Below the pieces are notes generated by a model. It was given only the letters and a program-made list of their open reading frames with translations, was not told the origin of the DNA and made no database searches. 64,000 nt of DNA, from assembly GCA_016714015.1 (NCBI GenBank), contig JADJNZ010000001.1:434001-498000 (forward strand), read 5' to 3'. The translations under genes were made by a program, and so were the position numbers. This document shows, one piece after another, positions 1 to 8,700 of this stretch (position 1 is its first letter; each line of letters begins with the position of its first letter). The stretch is from Gemmatimonadota bacterium. Lineage in GTDB: Bacteria > Gemmatimonadota > Gemmatimonadetes > Gemmatimonadales > Gemmatimonadaceae.

Positions 1-573
1 TTCCTGAACCTCGTGCTCGCCGGGTTCGTGCTGGCGTCCATCGCGGCGCGGTTCATCTTCCCCGGGGTCTCGCTCGAGGGGCGCACGCTCTGGCTGCTGC
101 GGTCCAGCCCCATGCGGGTGCGCGACCTGCTCTGGGCGAAGTTCTGGGTGGGGACGACGCCGCTGCTGCTGCTCGCCGTGTCGATCGTCGGGGTGACGGA
201 CTACCTGCTGCAGGTGAGCGACTTCATGTTCTTCGTGTCGGTCATCAGCATCACGATGCTGACCTTCGCGCTGAGCGGGCTGGCGATCGGGTTCGGGACG
301 ATGTTCCCGCAGTTCGAGACGGAGAACGCGGCCCAGATCCCGACGAGCTTCGGCGGACTGCTGTACATGATGGCGTCAGTGGTGGTGATCGGCGGCGTGG
401 TGGTGCTCGAGGCGGTGCCGGTGTACGACTACCTCTCGGCGAAGCTCGCCGGGCGCGAGGCGGACCCCACGCAGATGGTGTTCTGGTTCTCGATGGCGGC
501 CCTGCTGTGCATCACCGCGACCGTGCTCCCCATCCGGATCGCACTCAACCGGCTCGAAGCCGTGGAACGCTGA
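1..573 (+). CDS. Putative ABC-type exporter membrane protein (C-terminal part)
   Basis: The reading frame is open from the first base of the window, so the start lies upstream and only the last 190 residues are seen. The visible part has about four strongly hydrophobic segments (near residues 5-20, 60-80, 85-105 and 120-140) and a last one near 165-180, with short charged loops. A cytoplasmic-looking LLRSSPMRVRDLLWAKF segment near residues 32-50 resembles loops in ABC-2-like exporter permeases. Family membership is inferred from topology and loop character, without a diagnostic motif. The stop is 2 nt before the next gene, so the two are probably cotranscribed. Confidence 0.6.
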   Translation, partial: FLNLVLAGFVLASIAARFIFPGVSLEGRTLWLLRSSPMRVRDLLWAKFWVGTTPLLLLAVSIVGVTDYLLQVSDFMFFVSVISITMLTFALSGLAIGFGTMFPQFETENAAQIPTSFGGLLYMMASVVVIGGVVVLEAVPVYDYLSAKLAGREADPTQMVFWFSMAALLCITATVLPIRIALNRLEAVER

Positions 574-575
574 CG

Positions 576-1049
576 ATGATGACCTCCCAGAGGATCACCC
601 GCGCGAACGAGACGGACATCCCGTCGCTGCTCTCGCTGAACAACCGGTACTCGGCGGCGGGCTTGACGCTCGCGCGGTCCGCTGAGTTCGCGGCGAACCA
701 CCTGGGGGACTACCGCGTGCTGCGCGACGCGAGCGGCGGCATCCTCGGGTGCGTGGCGCTGGACGAGTATTCGCCGAGCGTGGCGGAGGTGATCTCGCTG
801 GCGGTTGAGCAGGACGCGCAGGGGCTCGGGTACGGTCGACAGCTGATCGCCGCGGTGGTGGAGCTCGCGCGGTCGCGCGGGTACGGGGAGCTGTTCGCGG
901 TGAGCTACTCGGACGAGCTCTTCCTGAGCTGCGGGTTCGAGCGGGCGCCGCTGGCGACGTACCCGGAGAAGATCTCGCGGTACCAGAAGGTGGACCGGAC
1001 GGAGATCGAGGTGGGCGAGAAGCACTGCTTCGCGCGCCAGCTGGGGTGA
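576..1049 (+). CDS. GNAT acetyltransferase, similar to the ArgA/N-acetylglutamate synthase GNAT domain
   Basis: This 157-residue protein is a single GNAT domain. The acetyl-CoA pyrophosphate loop is EQDAQGLGYGRQLI (near residues 88-101; pattern Q/RxxGxG/A), and it is followed by the helix and strand pattern ELARSRGYGELFAVS and by FLSCGFERA. The ending, with YPEKISRYQKV, recalls the tail of ArgA-type N-acetylglutamate synthases (typically PxKVWxxC). The start is one of two adjacent ATG codons at 576 and 579. It begins 2 nt after the stop of the membrane protein. argJ lies 1.8 kb downstream, which makes an arginine role plausible, but the substrate is not shown by the sequence. Confidence 0.75.
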   Translation: MMTSQRITRANETDIPSLLSLNNRYSAAGLTLARSAEFAANHLGDYRVLRDASGGILGCVALDEYSPSVAEVISLAVEQDAQGLGYGRQLIAAVVELARSRGYGELFAVSYSDELFLSCGFERAPLATYPEKISRYQKVDRTEIEVGEKHCFARQLG

Positions 1050-1150
1050 CCGGCGGCGCGGCAGGCGGAGCGTCGAGCGCGAGCGCTGCACGTGTGCCGC
1101 GCGGCTCGTCATCCGGCAGAGCCGATCCGGCAGGTCGAGTGCGCCAAACA

Positions 1151-1159
1151 TGCTAGAAT
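1151..1159 (+). promoter_or_regulatory. Candidate extended -10 promoter
   Basis: TGCTAGAAT combines a TGn extension with TAGAAT, a close match to the sigma-70 consensus TATAAT, in a locally A/T-rich island in an otherwise very GC-rich region. No good -35 hexamer is present at the expected distance. A strong Shine-Dalgarno-like AAGGAGGAGGG follows at about 1187-1197, ahead of a GTG at 1207 and an ATG at 1211. Transcription from here would enter the 21-bp periodic region. Confidence 0.4.
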
Positions 1160-1253
1160 TTGTTCTGGCCTCCTCGAGCGATATACAAGGAGGAGGGTCG
1201 AGCAAGGTGAATGGCGGGATTCGCGACCTGCCAACCTCGAGCTTCAGCCGGAG

Positions 1254-1841
1254 CACTCGAAGATCGACGTGGACAGTCGCGAGTCAGGAGCGGTCAGCAG
1301 GATCGGTCGAGCTGCCAATCGGAAGTCGCGTGCGGTCTCCCGCAACTCGCGGACGGTCACCGAGATCGAATGCTCTGACACCAGGCTCGCTCAGGCGGCA
1401 CCGGAGGCGTAGCGCTCGGACGCCTCGGAGGAGAGTGCGGACACCCCGAAGTCGTGCGCGGACACGCGGCAGTTGCGCGCGGACACGTCGAAGTCGCGCC
1501 CGGGCACCTCGAACTCGCGCGCGGGCCCCTCGAAGTAGCGCGCGGGCACGTCGAACGAGCGCACGGACACGTCGAACGAGCGCACGGACACGTCGAACGA
1601 GCGCGCGGACACGTCGAACGAGCGCGCGGACACGTCGAACGAGAGCACGGACGCGTCGAAGGAGCGCACGGACACCCGCCTCTCGCTCGCTGTCTCTGCC
1701 AAGTGGAGGTCGGACCCGCGAGACCACCGGGCTGACCGTAAGGCCGAGCGCGTTGCGCGACGACCGCAGCAGACTGTCACGCGCCGACAGTCGACCTTCG
1801 CACGAGACGCGCAGAGGTTCCACGAGGACTCGCACGACCGC
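1254..1841. repeat. 21-bp periodic repeat region (about 28 units)
   Basis: Between the GNAT gene and the Spy-like gene no convincing protein gene is visible. The region is instead built on a strict 21-bp period. The core (about 1417-1668) has twelve units without an insertion or deletion; units at 1548, 1569, 1590 and 1611 are almost identical, each containing ACGTCGAACGAGCGC and ending in GGAC. The same 21-nt register, with units ending G-x-C or T-x-C, can be followed with growing divergence upstream to about 1254 and downstream to about 1841. Read on the plus strand in the phase of position 1254 it gives heptads such as TSNERTD, broken by TAG codons at 1410 and 1536. On the minus strand it gives an uninterrupted SFDVSAR heptad series. 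It could be a decayed coding repeat, a minus-strand repeat protein, or a non-coding array. Confidence 0.7.
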
Positions 1842-1955
1842 TCGCGACCCACGCACACGGGACGGACGGACGAGAAGCGTTCGCGGCCGGTCACGTCCAT
1901 TCTATGGAATGGTCAGGAGAGGTGAGGGGCACAGGCGGTTCGGTGTGAACCGAGA

Positions 1956-2001
1956 GAAGCAGAGGGGCCACCGGCGGACGCTCCGGTGGCCCCTCTGCTT
2001 C
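1956..2001 (-). terminator. Hairpin terminator downstream of the Spy-like gene
   Basis: A perfect 19-bp stem (1956-1974 paired with 1983-2001) with an 8-nt loop lies 28 nt beyond the stop of the minus-strand Spy-like gene. There is no U-tract, so it may end transcription with Rho or protect the mRNA 3' end. A smaller 6-bp hairpin (1936-1941 with 1947-1952) follows it directly. Confidence 0.65.
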
Positions 2002-2029
2002 GTGCGATCCCTCGGCGGACCAGCCGTGT

Positions 2030-2758
2030 TCAACGGTCCTCGCTCCCGTCGACGGGAGGACGCGGCGGCATCCGTCCCGGACCTGCCTGTCCGCCCGGGC
2101 CCTGCGGCCCACGCACACCACCCTGCGGTCCGCGCATCGCGCCGGGGCCGGCCTGTCCGCGCCCGAACTCCGGCCGTTGACCACCGCGCGCGCCGCGACC
2201 GCCCTCACCACCCGGCCCGCCGCGCCCTTCGCGCATCCCGCGCTCATACCCGCGCCGCTCGGCCTGCATCTCGCGCAACTTCTGCCGCTGCGTGTCGTTC
2301 AGCACGCGCTCCGCCGCCGCGTTCAGCGACGAGTCCCGCTTGCGCTGCTGCTCCATCAGCGGGCGATCCGCCTCCATGCGCTTTCGCGCCTCTGCCTGAA
2401 GCGAGTCGCGCAGCCCCGGCGTGCGCGGGCCTGTCCGGCCACGTTGCACGATCGAGTCGCGCATGGGCCGCACCCTGTCGGCGAACGCCTTTCGCTCGGC
2501 GAACTGCAAGCGCTCGAGCGAGTCGAGCTGGGCCACCTGACGCGGCGTGAGTTCCAGGTCGCGACGGGCGTTGAGGAGGTGCGTCACCGCGCCGGGCCCC
2601 GGCCCGCGGCCGCGCACGCCCCCGCCGGGCGCGCCGCCAGCCGCGCCACGTGGCGGACCATCGGGGGCGCCACGACCCGGCTGCGCCGCGGCAAGGACGG
2701 GCGCCACGAGGAGCGCGGCGCCGATGACGAGTGTGAGCCTGCGATGCGTGCGCGACAT
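2030..2758 (-). CDS. Spy/CpxP-like periplasmic protein
   Basis: The protein has 242 residues, with a signal peptide (LTLVIGAALLVAPVLAAAQ, cleavage likely after AAA). A central charged helical part (about residues 60-165: LNARRDLELTPRQVAQLDSL, then NDTQRQKLREMQ) carries two copies of the LTxxQ-type motif of Spy/CpxP envelope-stress chaperones. Both ends are Gly/Pro/Arg-rich low complexity (GRGGPGGEGGRG and similar). I chose the ATG at 2758, not the in-frame upstream ATG at 2800, because the signal peptide begins there and CCGGAGCACACC supplies a ribosome binding site. Its 5' end faces argJ divergently. A role in envelope stress or metal stress is inferred from the family. Confidence 0.75.
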   Translation of the reverse strand: MSRTHRRLTLVIGAALLVAPVLAAAQPGRGAPDGPPRGAAGGAPGGGVRGRGPGPGAVTHLLNARRDLELTPRQVAQLDSLERLQFAERKAFADRVRPMRDSIVQRGRTGPRTPGLRDSLQAEARKRMEADRPLMEQQRKRDSSLNAAAERVLNDTQRQKLREMQAERRGYERGMREGRGGPGGEGGRGARGGQRPEFGRGQAGPGAMRGPQGGVRGPQGPGGQAGPGRMPPRPPVDGSEDR

Positions 2759-2828
2759 GGTGTGCTCCGGGTTCGTGCGTGGCGGGATCGCCGCGCTCAC
2801 AGAGGAGACGCCGCGGAACGGGCGGTGT

Positions 2829-2834
2829 TAATCT
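2829..2834 (+). promoter_or_regulatory. Candidate -10 element of argJ
   Basis: TAATCT (TAnnnT pattern) ends 8 nt before the argJ ATG. No Shine-Dalgarno sequence fits between them, so a leaderless argJ transcript is suggested. Confidence 0.45.
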
Positions 2835-2842
2835 TCACCGCC

Positions 2843-4012
2843 ATGACGACCTTCCATGCCCCGGCGCGCTTCCCGCGCGGTTTCACCTGCGCCAGCCGCA
2901 ACGTCGGACTCAAGCCGCAGGCCAAGGACCTCACGCTCTTCGCGAGCGAGGTGGAGGCGAGCGCCGCCGCGGTCTTCACCCGCAACCACTTCCCCGGCGC
3001 GCCGATCATCCTCGGCCGCGAGACCATCAAGGGCGGCCGGCTGCGGGCGATCGTCGCGAACAGCAAGGTGAGCAACGTCGCCACCGGTGCGCGGGGCGTG
3101 GAGAACGCGCGCCGCATGGCCGCGGCGGCGGCGGCCGAGTTGGGCACGCTGCCCAGCCGCGTGCTCGTGAGCAGCACGGGGGTGATCGGTGTGCAGCTGC
3201 CCGTCGAGAAGATCGAGGCGGGGATCGTCGGCATGGCGCAGGACCTCCAGCGCGACCCGCTCGTCGGCGCGGAGGGGATCATGACCACCGACACGCATCC
3301 CAAGGCGCTCTCGGCGAGCGTGGGCGATGCGACGATCACCTGGGTCGCGAAGGGTTCGGGGATGATCGAGCCGAACATGGCGACGATGCTGAGCTACATC
3401 TTCACCGACGCGGCGTTCGATGCGGCGACGCTCGACCGACTGCTGCGCACGGCGGTCGCGACCTCGTTCAACATGCTGAGCGTGGACACCGACACGAGCA
3501 CGTCGGACACCTGCGTGATCCTCGCCAACGGCCTCGCCGGCGAGGTGAGCGAGTCGGCCTTCCTCGAGACGCTCATCGCCGGCTGCGTGCGGATGACGGA
3601 GATCCTCGGACGCGATGGCGAAGGGGCGGAGCACCTGCTGCGCGTGAAGGTGCGTGGCGCGGCGGACGACCATGAGGCGCGCCGCATCGCGAAGTCGGTG
3701 CTCAACTCACCCCTCGTGAAGACGATGGTGCACGGAGCGGACCCCAACGTCGGGCGCCTGTTGATGGCGGTGGGCAAGTGCTTCGAGTGCCGGATCGATC
3801 CGGCGGCGACCGACGCCTGGATCAATGGTTACCAGGTGGTGCGCGGCGGAGAGCGGCTCACGTTCGACGACGCGGTGGTGCGGACGGCGCTCAAGGCCGA
3901 GGTGGTCGATCTGGAGATCGCGCTCGGCGTGGGGGCGGCGGAGGCGACGGCGTACGGGTGCGACCTGACGAAGGGGTACGTGGACGAGAACGCGAGCTAC
4001 TACAGCAGCTAG
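2843..4012 (+). CDS. argJ: Glutamate N-acetyltransferase / amino-acid N-acetyltransferase ArgJ
   Basis: ArgJ moves the acetyl group from N-acetylornithine to glutamate in cyclic arginine biosynthesis. The protein has 389 residues, normal for the family. The self-cleavage site that yields alpha and beta subunits is intact: MATMLSYIFTDA, with cleavage expected between Ala180 and the nucleophile Thr181. The oxyanion-hole motif STGVIG lies at 111-116, and the C-terminal region contains GADPNVGRLL and GCDLTKGYVDENASYYSS, typical of ArgJ. The start is fixed by MTTFHAPARFPRGF, and a TAnnnT element ends 8 nt upstream. Whether it is mono- or bifunctional cannot be read from sequence. No other arg genes are in the window, apart from the ArgA-like GNAT gene upstream. 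Confidence 0.96.
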   Translation: MTTFHAPARFPRGFTCASRNVGLKPQAKDLTLFASEVEASAAAVFTRNHFPGAPIILGRETIKGGRLRAIVANSKVSNVATGARGVENARRMAAAAAAELGTLPSRVLVSSTGVIGVQLPVEKIEAGIVGMAQDLQRDPLVGAEGIMTTDTHPKALSASVGDATITWVAKGSGMIEPNMATMLSYIFTDAAFDAATLDRLLRTAVATSFNMLSVDTDTSTSDTCVILANGLAGEVSESAFLETLIAGCVRMTEILGRDGEGAEHLLRVKVRGAADDHEARRIAKSVLNSPLVKTMVHGADPNVGRLLMAVGKCFECRIDPAATDAWINGYQVVRGGERLTFDDAVVRTALKAEVVDLEIALGVGAAEATAYGCDLTKGYVDENASYYSS

Positions 4013-4034
4013 ACGAAGGCGGAAGGAAGAAGGA

Positions 4035-4319
4035 TCACTGCCGCGGCGCGTCGATCCTCGGGGCCTGCGCGCGGGTCTCGGACTCGGCGAGGAGCCGCGT
4101 CACGAAGCGCTGGCCCTCGCTGACGCGCTCCATCTCGATCGCGATGGAATCGACCGCACTCTCGAGTCGCGCGAGGCGCTCGGCGTTCTCGCGTGCGAGC
4201 TTCGACTCCTCGGGCGGGGCGCTGCCGCGTCGCCAGATGATCCGGGCGAAGGCGATGGCGAGCGGGGAGAACACGAACACCGAGAGGATCGCGACGATCG
4301 GGACGACGTCATTCGGCAT
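4035..4319 (-). CDS. Small membrane-anchored coiled-coil protein
   Basis: A 94-residue protein with one transmembrane segment at residues 5-29 (IVAILSVFVFSPLAIAFARII), then an Arg-rich stop-transfer, then a predicted coiled coil (LARENAERLARLESAVDSIAIEMERV, about 41-66). The layout is like PspB-type or other small membrane regulators, but I cannot assign a family. It is the last gene of the long minus-strand run, 71 nt beyond the amino-acid permease, and converges with argJ. Confidence 0.7.
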   Translation of the reverse strand: MPNDVVPIVAILSVFVFSPLAIAFARIIWRRGSAPPEESKLARENAERLARLESAVDSIAIEMERVSEGQRFVTRLLAESETRAQAPRIDAPRQ

Positions 4320-4390
4320 GTTGCGGGTGCGGCAGGAGGTGGAGGGCGGGCGTGGGCTGACGGACCATACGGTGCGGCGCGGCAGCGGTG

Positions 4391-5722
4391 TCAGGCGCGG
4401 GCCGTCGACCGGCGCCACCAGAGGAACGCGGGCACCCCGGCGACGAGGACGAGCGTGCCCCGCAGGGCGTTCATCGGATTCGAGACGATCGCCCCGAGCA
4501 CCACGTAGCCCGCGGCCAGCAGGAAGAGGGCGGTGCTCCACGGATGCAGCGGCGCGAGGAAGTGGTCGCCGCCGGGCGCACGGCGCCGGTAGACGAGCAG
4601 CGTCGCGGCGCAGAGGCCGAAGAAGATCCAGTCGGCGAAGGTGACCCAGTCGAGCAGCTCGCCGTAGCTGCCGCTGAGCAGCAGCGCGATGGCGACGACG
4701 GTCTGGAGCAGGATCGCGTTCACCGGCGCCTGCGTGCGGGGATGGAGCGTCGCGAGCGCGCGGAAGAAGACGCCGTCGCGTGCCATCGCCTGGTAGACGC
4801 GCGAGTTGGCGAGGATCACCACGTGGATGAAGCCCGCGGTGGAGACGGCGATGCCGGCGGCGATCAGCGCGCGGCCGCCGTCGCCGAAGCGAAGGCCCAT
4901 CGCGTCCGCGGCCGGCGCCTTGCTCGCGGCGAGGCCCTGCGCGCCGAGCGCGCTCAGGTAGGCCCAGTTCACGAGCAGGTAGGCGGCGGCGACGATGAGC
5001 ACCCCGAGGATGAGGGCGCGCGGCAGGTCGCGCCGCGGGTCGCGCATCTCCTCGGCGACGAAGTTCGCCTGCTGCCAGCCGCCATAGGCGAAGAGCACGG
5101 GCACGAGCGCGGTCCCCATCGCGAAGACGAAGCCCGCGGCGCCCACCGGCGGCACGAGCGCCGGCGAATCCACAGGGACGGTCGCCACGCCGCTCGCGCC
5201 GAGCAGGCCGGTGCCGGCGATCACGAGCACCGCGATGGCGGCGAGCTTGAGCAGCGTCATCACGTTCGTCGCGACGGCCCCGGGCGTGATGCCGAGCATG
5301 TTCACGACGGCGAAGAAGGTGATGGTGCCGATGGCGAGCACGCGTTCGCTCCCGGCCGGGAGACCGAGCAGCGGGACCGCATAGTTGGCGAAGGTGACGG
5401 CGACGGCGGCGATGGCGCCGCTCGCGATGGCGGTGATGAGCGCCCAGCCGTAGAGGAAGGCGGGGAGCGGGCCGAATGCATCGCGCAGGTACGCATAGCC
5501 GCCGCCGGCCGCGGGCGCGCGCGCGCCGAGCTCGGCGAAGATGAAGGCTCCGAGGATGGCGATGACGGCGCCGAGTCCCCAGGCGAGCATGGTGAGCGGG
5601 CCGGAGCCGACGCGCTGCGCGACGACGGCGGGGTTGAGGAAGATCCCCGACCCGATGATGCCCGCGACGACGAGGAGGGTGCCGGAGAACGGCCCGAGCC
5701 GACGGGCGTAGGTGGTGGTCAA
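4391..5722 (-). CDS. APC-family amino acid permease
   Basis: A 443-residue inner membrane transporter with about twelve transmembrane segments. The N-terminal signature of the amino acid-polyamine-organocation superfamily is clear: VVAGIIGSGIFLNPAVV in segment 1 (the unwound GIIGSGIF substrate site), followed by GAFIFAELGARAPAAGGGYAYLRDAFG. These motifs resemble LAT/YjeH-like exchangers. The start is an unusual TTG at 5722 that overlaps the TGA of the DUF4175 gene (TTGA), which suggests translational coupling. Substrate unknown. Its place at the end of the MoxR/vWA run may be secondary. Confidence 0.9.
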   Translation of the reverse strand: MTTTYARRLGPFSGTLLVVAGIIGSGIFLNPAVVAQRVGSGPLTMLAWGLGAVIAILGAFIFAELGARAPAAGGGYAYLRDAFGPLPAFLYGWALITAIASGAIAAVAVTFANYAVPLLGLPAGSERVLAIGTITFFAVVNMLGITPGAVATNVMTLLKLAAIAVLVIAGTGLLGASGVATVPVDSPALVPPVGAAGFVFAMGTALVPVLFAYGGWQQANFVAEEMRDPRRDLPRALILGVLIVAAAYLLVNWAYLSALGAQGLAASKAPAADAMGLRFGDGGRALIAAGIAVSTAGFIHVVILANSRVYQAMARDGVFFRALATLHPRTQAPVNAILLQTVVAIALLLSGSYGELLDWVTFADWIFFGLCAATLLVYRRRAPGGDHFLAPLHPWSTALFLLAAGYVVLGAIVSNPMNALRGTLVLVAGVPAFLWWRRSTARA

Positions 5723-8700
5723 GGGCGCGGCGTAGCGGGGGGCGGGGACTGCGGACGGGCGAGGGAACGATAGTACTCCTCGACCTGCGCGCGATACTCG
5801 CTCGGCACGGGCGCACGCGCGCCGAGGGACGAGCGCGGACCGCCCTTCTCGACGAGCTGCTGGAAGAGCGAGAACTCGAAGCTCTTCAGGCGTTCGAGCG
5901 CGGCGGCCTGCAGCGCGGCGACGGCCGCGGGATCGCCGGCGACGCGCGCGGCCTCGAGCCGGCGCAACTCGTCGATGGCGCGATCGAGCTCGCCGGTCGC
6001 GACCCCCTGTTCGCGCGCGAGCGCGCGGAGCTGCTCCGCGTCGCCGCGGCGCAGGCCGAACTCGCGCGCGAGTTGCCGCGGATCGATCGCCGGCGCACGC
6101 CCGGCGCGTGCACCGGTGCGCGGATTCCCGCCGTCGCGTCCGTCAGCCGCCTGCCCACCCTGTCCGCGGCCATCCTGCTGGCCGCGTTGGCCTTGGCCAC
6201 CCTGGCCTTGCTGTCCCTGCCCCTCCTGCCCCTGCCCCTGCCCCTGCTGTCCTTGCTGCCCCTGCTGTCCCTGCTGTCCCTGCCCTTGTTGTCCCTGCCC
6301 TTGTTGTCCCTGCCCTTGCTGTCCCTCACCCTGCTGCCCCGCCTCCGCCGTACTCTGTGCCCTCTGTGCCCTCTGTGCCCTCTGTGGTGAAGCAGTTCCC
6401 TCCGCATCCCGCAACCGCTCCCCGATCGCCTCCACGCCTCTCACCAACTCGCGCGCCGACTCGAGCGTCCGCTCCTGCCGCCGCTCCGCCGACTCGCCAC
6501 TGAGCGCCCCCGCCGCCTCCCGCAGGTTGTCCGCCGCCTCGCCGATGTTCGCGCCGATCTGCTCCTCGAACGCGTTCGCGTACTCGGGCGACCCCTGCCG
6601 CATCACCGACTTGGAGAACTGGATCTTGTCGCGCACCCGCTGATCGCGGAGCGCCTCGGCCGCCTCGCGCAGTTCGCGCGATGCCCCAGGCTGGTCACGG
6701 CGGCCCTCGCGCGCGACGCGTTCCGCCTCGGCCTCGAGCCGCTGCACATCGTTCGAGAGCGCATCCTTCTGCTCGCCGAGCTGCCGCATCTGGTTCGCGC
6801 GCTCGGCGCCGGTGGCGCTCTGCAGGCGGCGCACGCCTTCGGCGACCTCCTTCTGCCGCTCCTGCAGCTCGCGCGCCTGCTCGGCGAGCCGCTGCACGTC
6901 ACGCGCGATGTTCTCGTTGCGCGAGTCCTCGATCTCCCGCGCCGCGCGCGAGAGTTCCTCGAGCGCCGCGTTCCCCTGCGACTCCGACCCGGTCGCCGCG
7001 CGGCGCATCGCATCGGCGGCGCGCTGCATCTGCTGCGCCGCCTGCTGCATCTCGGGCGACTGCTGCTCGCGCGCGAGACGCTCGAGCCGCCTCGCCTCCT
7101 CCTCGGCCTGACGCGCGAGTTCGCGCTGCGCCCCGCCACCGCCGCCGCCGGCCTGGCGGCCCATGCGGTCGCGCATCGCCTCGGCCTGGCGCTGGAGCCG
7201 CTCGTTCTCCTGCTGCTGCCGCGCGGCGAGCTGCCGGATGCGTTCGAGCGTCTCGTCCACCTGCTGCGCGGCCCCCTGCGTGGCCTGCTGCTGCACCGCC
7301 TCGTACTGGTTCTGCGCGCGGTCGTTCTCGAGTTCGAAGATGTCGGCGAGGTCCTCGGCGTTCTGCCCGCCGCCTCCGCCACCACCGCCGCCCTGCTGCT
7401 GCCCGCGCTGGACCTGCATGTCGCGGTACTGCGCGTCGGCGCGCTGGAGCTCGCGGAGCGCCTTCTCCTCGCTCGGGAGCGCCCCGCGACCATCGCGCGT
7501 GCCGAGTTCCTCCTCGGCGCTCTTCATGGCGGCGACGCCGGCGACGAGCGCGTCGCGGATGACCTTGAACATCGTGTCCTGCTGCACCACGCCGCGTTCC
7601 TGCAAGCGCTGGGCGAGGGTGGCGACGTCCTCGCGGAGCTTCCCCTGCGCGATCGCGAGCGTCGCCGCATCCTCGTTGCGACGGGCCTCCGGCGAGCGGG
7701 CGCTGTCGCGCACCCAGTTGTAGGTGCCGGCGACGATGTCGCGCTGCCGCTGGACCAGGTCGCCGGGGCTCTCCTCGCCGCCCCCGCCCCCGCCGCCACC
7801 GCCACCGCCGTTGGACTCGGCCTCGGTGTAGTTGCGCGAGAACGGACGCACCTGCAGGAAGTAGACGTCGCTCAGCGTCTCGTGCCCGGTCGCATCGCGG
7901 GCGACGGCGTTGTAGGCGACGAGGTCGCCGGGCTCGAGCCCGAGTTCCTCGAGCAGCAGCGTGTGGGCCGCCTGCGTCTCCTCGGTGCCCGCGCCCGGCG
8001 TGGCGAGCACGACCATGCGCTCCTCGCCGCCGTTCACGCGGTAGCGCAGCTCGAGGCGCGTGACGCCGTGGTCGTCGGAGGCCTTCGCCTCGATGGTGAC
8101 CTCCTCGAGCGCGGTGACCTTGGTGTCCCGCCCCGGCGTGGTGATGCTCACCTCGGGGGCGCGGTCCTCGAGCACCTCCACCGCGTACTGGACGCCGCCG
8201 CTCACCTTGCGGCCGTCGGCGGACTCGAGGTCCACCCGGTAGAAGCCGCTCCGCTGGAGCGTGAAGCGGCCGCTCAGCTTCCCCGCCGCATCGAGCGTCA
8301 TGGGCACACTGCGTCCATCGTCGAAGACGAGCGTCCCGGCGCGGACCGGCAGCGAGATGGTCGGTTCGATGATCGCGACGGTGCCGGCGACGGCGGCGAT
8401 GTCGCCGCCATCCTCGTCGCGCTCGGGCGGGAGGTTGGTGAACGCCGGGAAGCGCAGCTCGACGGCGAGCTTGGTCACGGCGGGGAGGTCGGTGATGCGG
8501 AGGCGGAAGGTCTCCGAGCGGATGCCCATCGCCTCGACGTAGTACTCGGTATCGTCGACGAGATCGAACAGCCGGCCGGCGAATCGCGCCTCGAGGGAAT
8601 CGCGACCCATCGGGATGCGGGTCCACTCGGCGGCGCTGTCGGCGCGGAAGACGAGCTCGGCGCCGTCGGCGGTGAAGTGCGCGAGCGCCGCGCGGATGTC

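Noticed and set aside
1417..1668. The 21-bp units as a CRISPR array
   Set aside because: Units are contiguous, with no unique spacers of constant length between them, and no cas genes are nearby.
1150..2550. A long plus-strand open frame running through the repeat region and across the Spy-like gene
   Set aside because: It is Arg-rich and low complexity, crosses a clear terminator hairpin and lies antisense to a gene with a signal peptide and ribosome binding site. High G+C keeps several frames open here.
4035..5816. A single 593-codon minus-strand frame joining the small coiled-coil protein to the permease region
   Set aside because: The permease is clearly encoded in another frame (4391-5722); only the last 94 codons of this frame make a sensible protein, starting at 4319.
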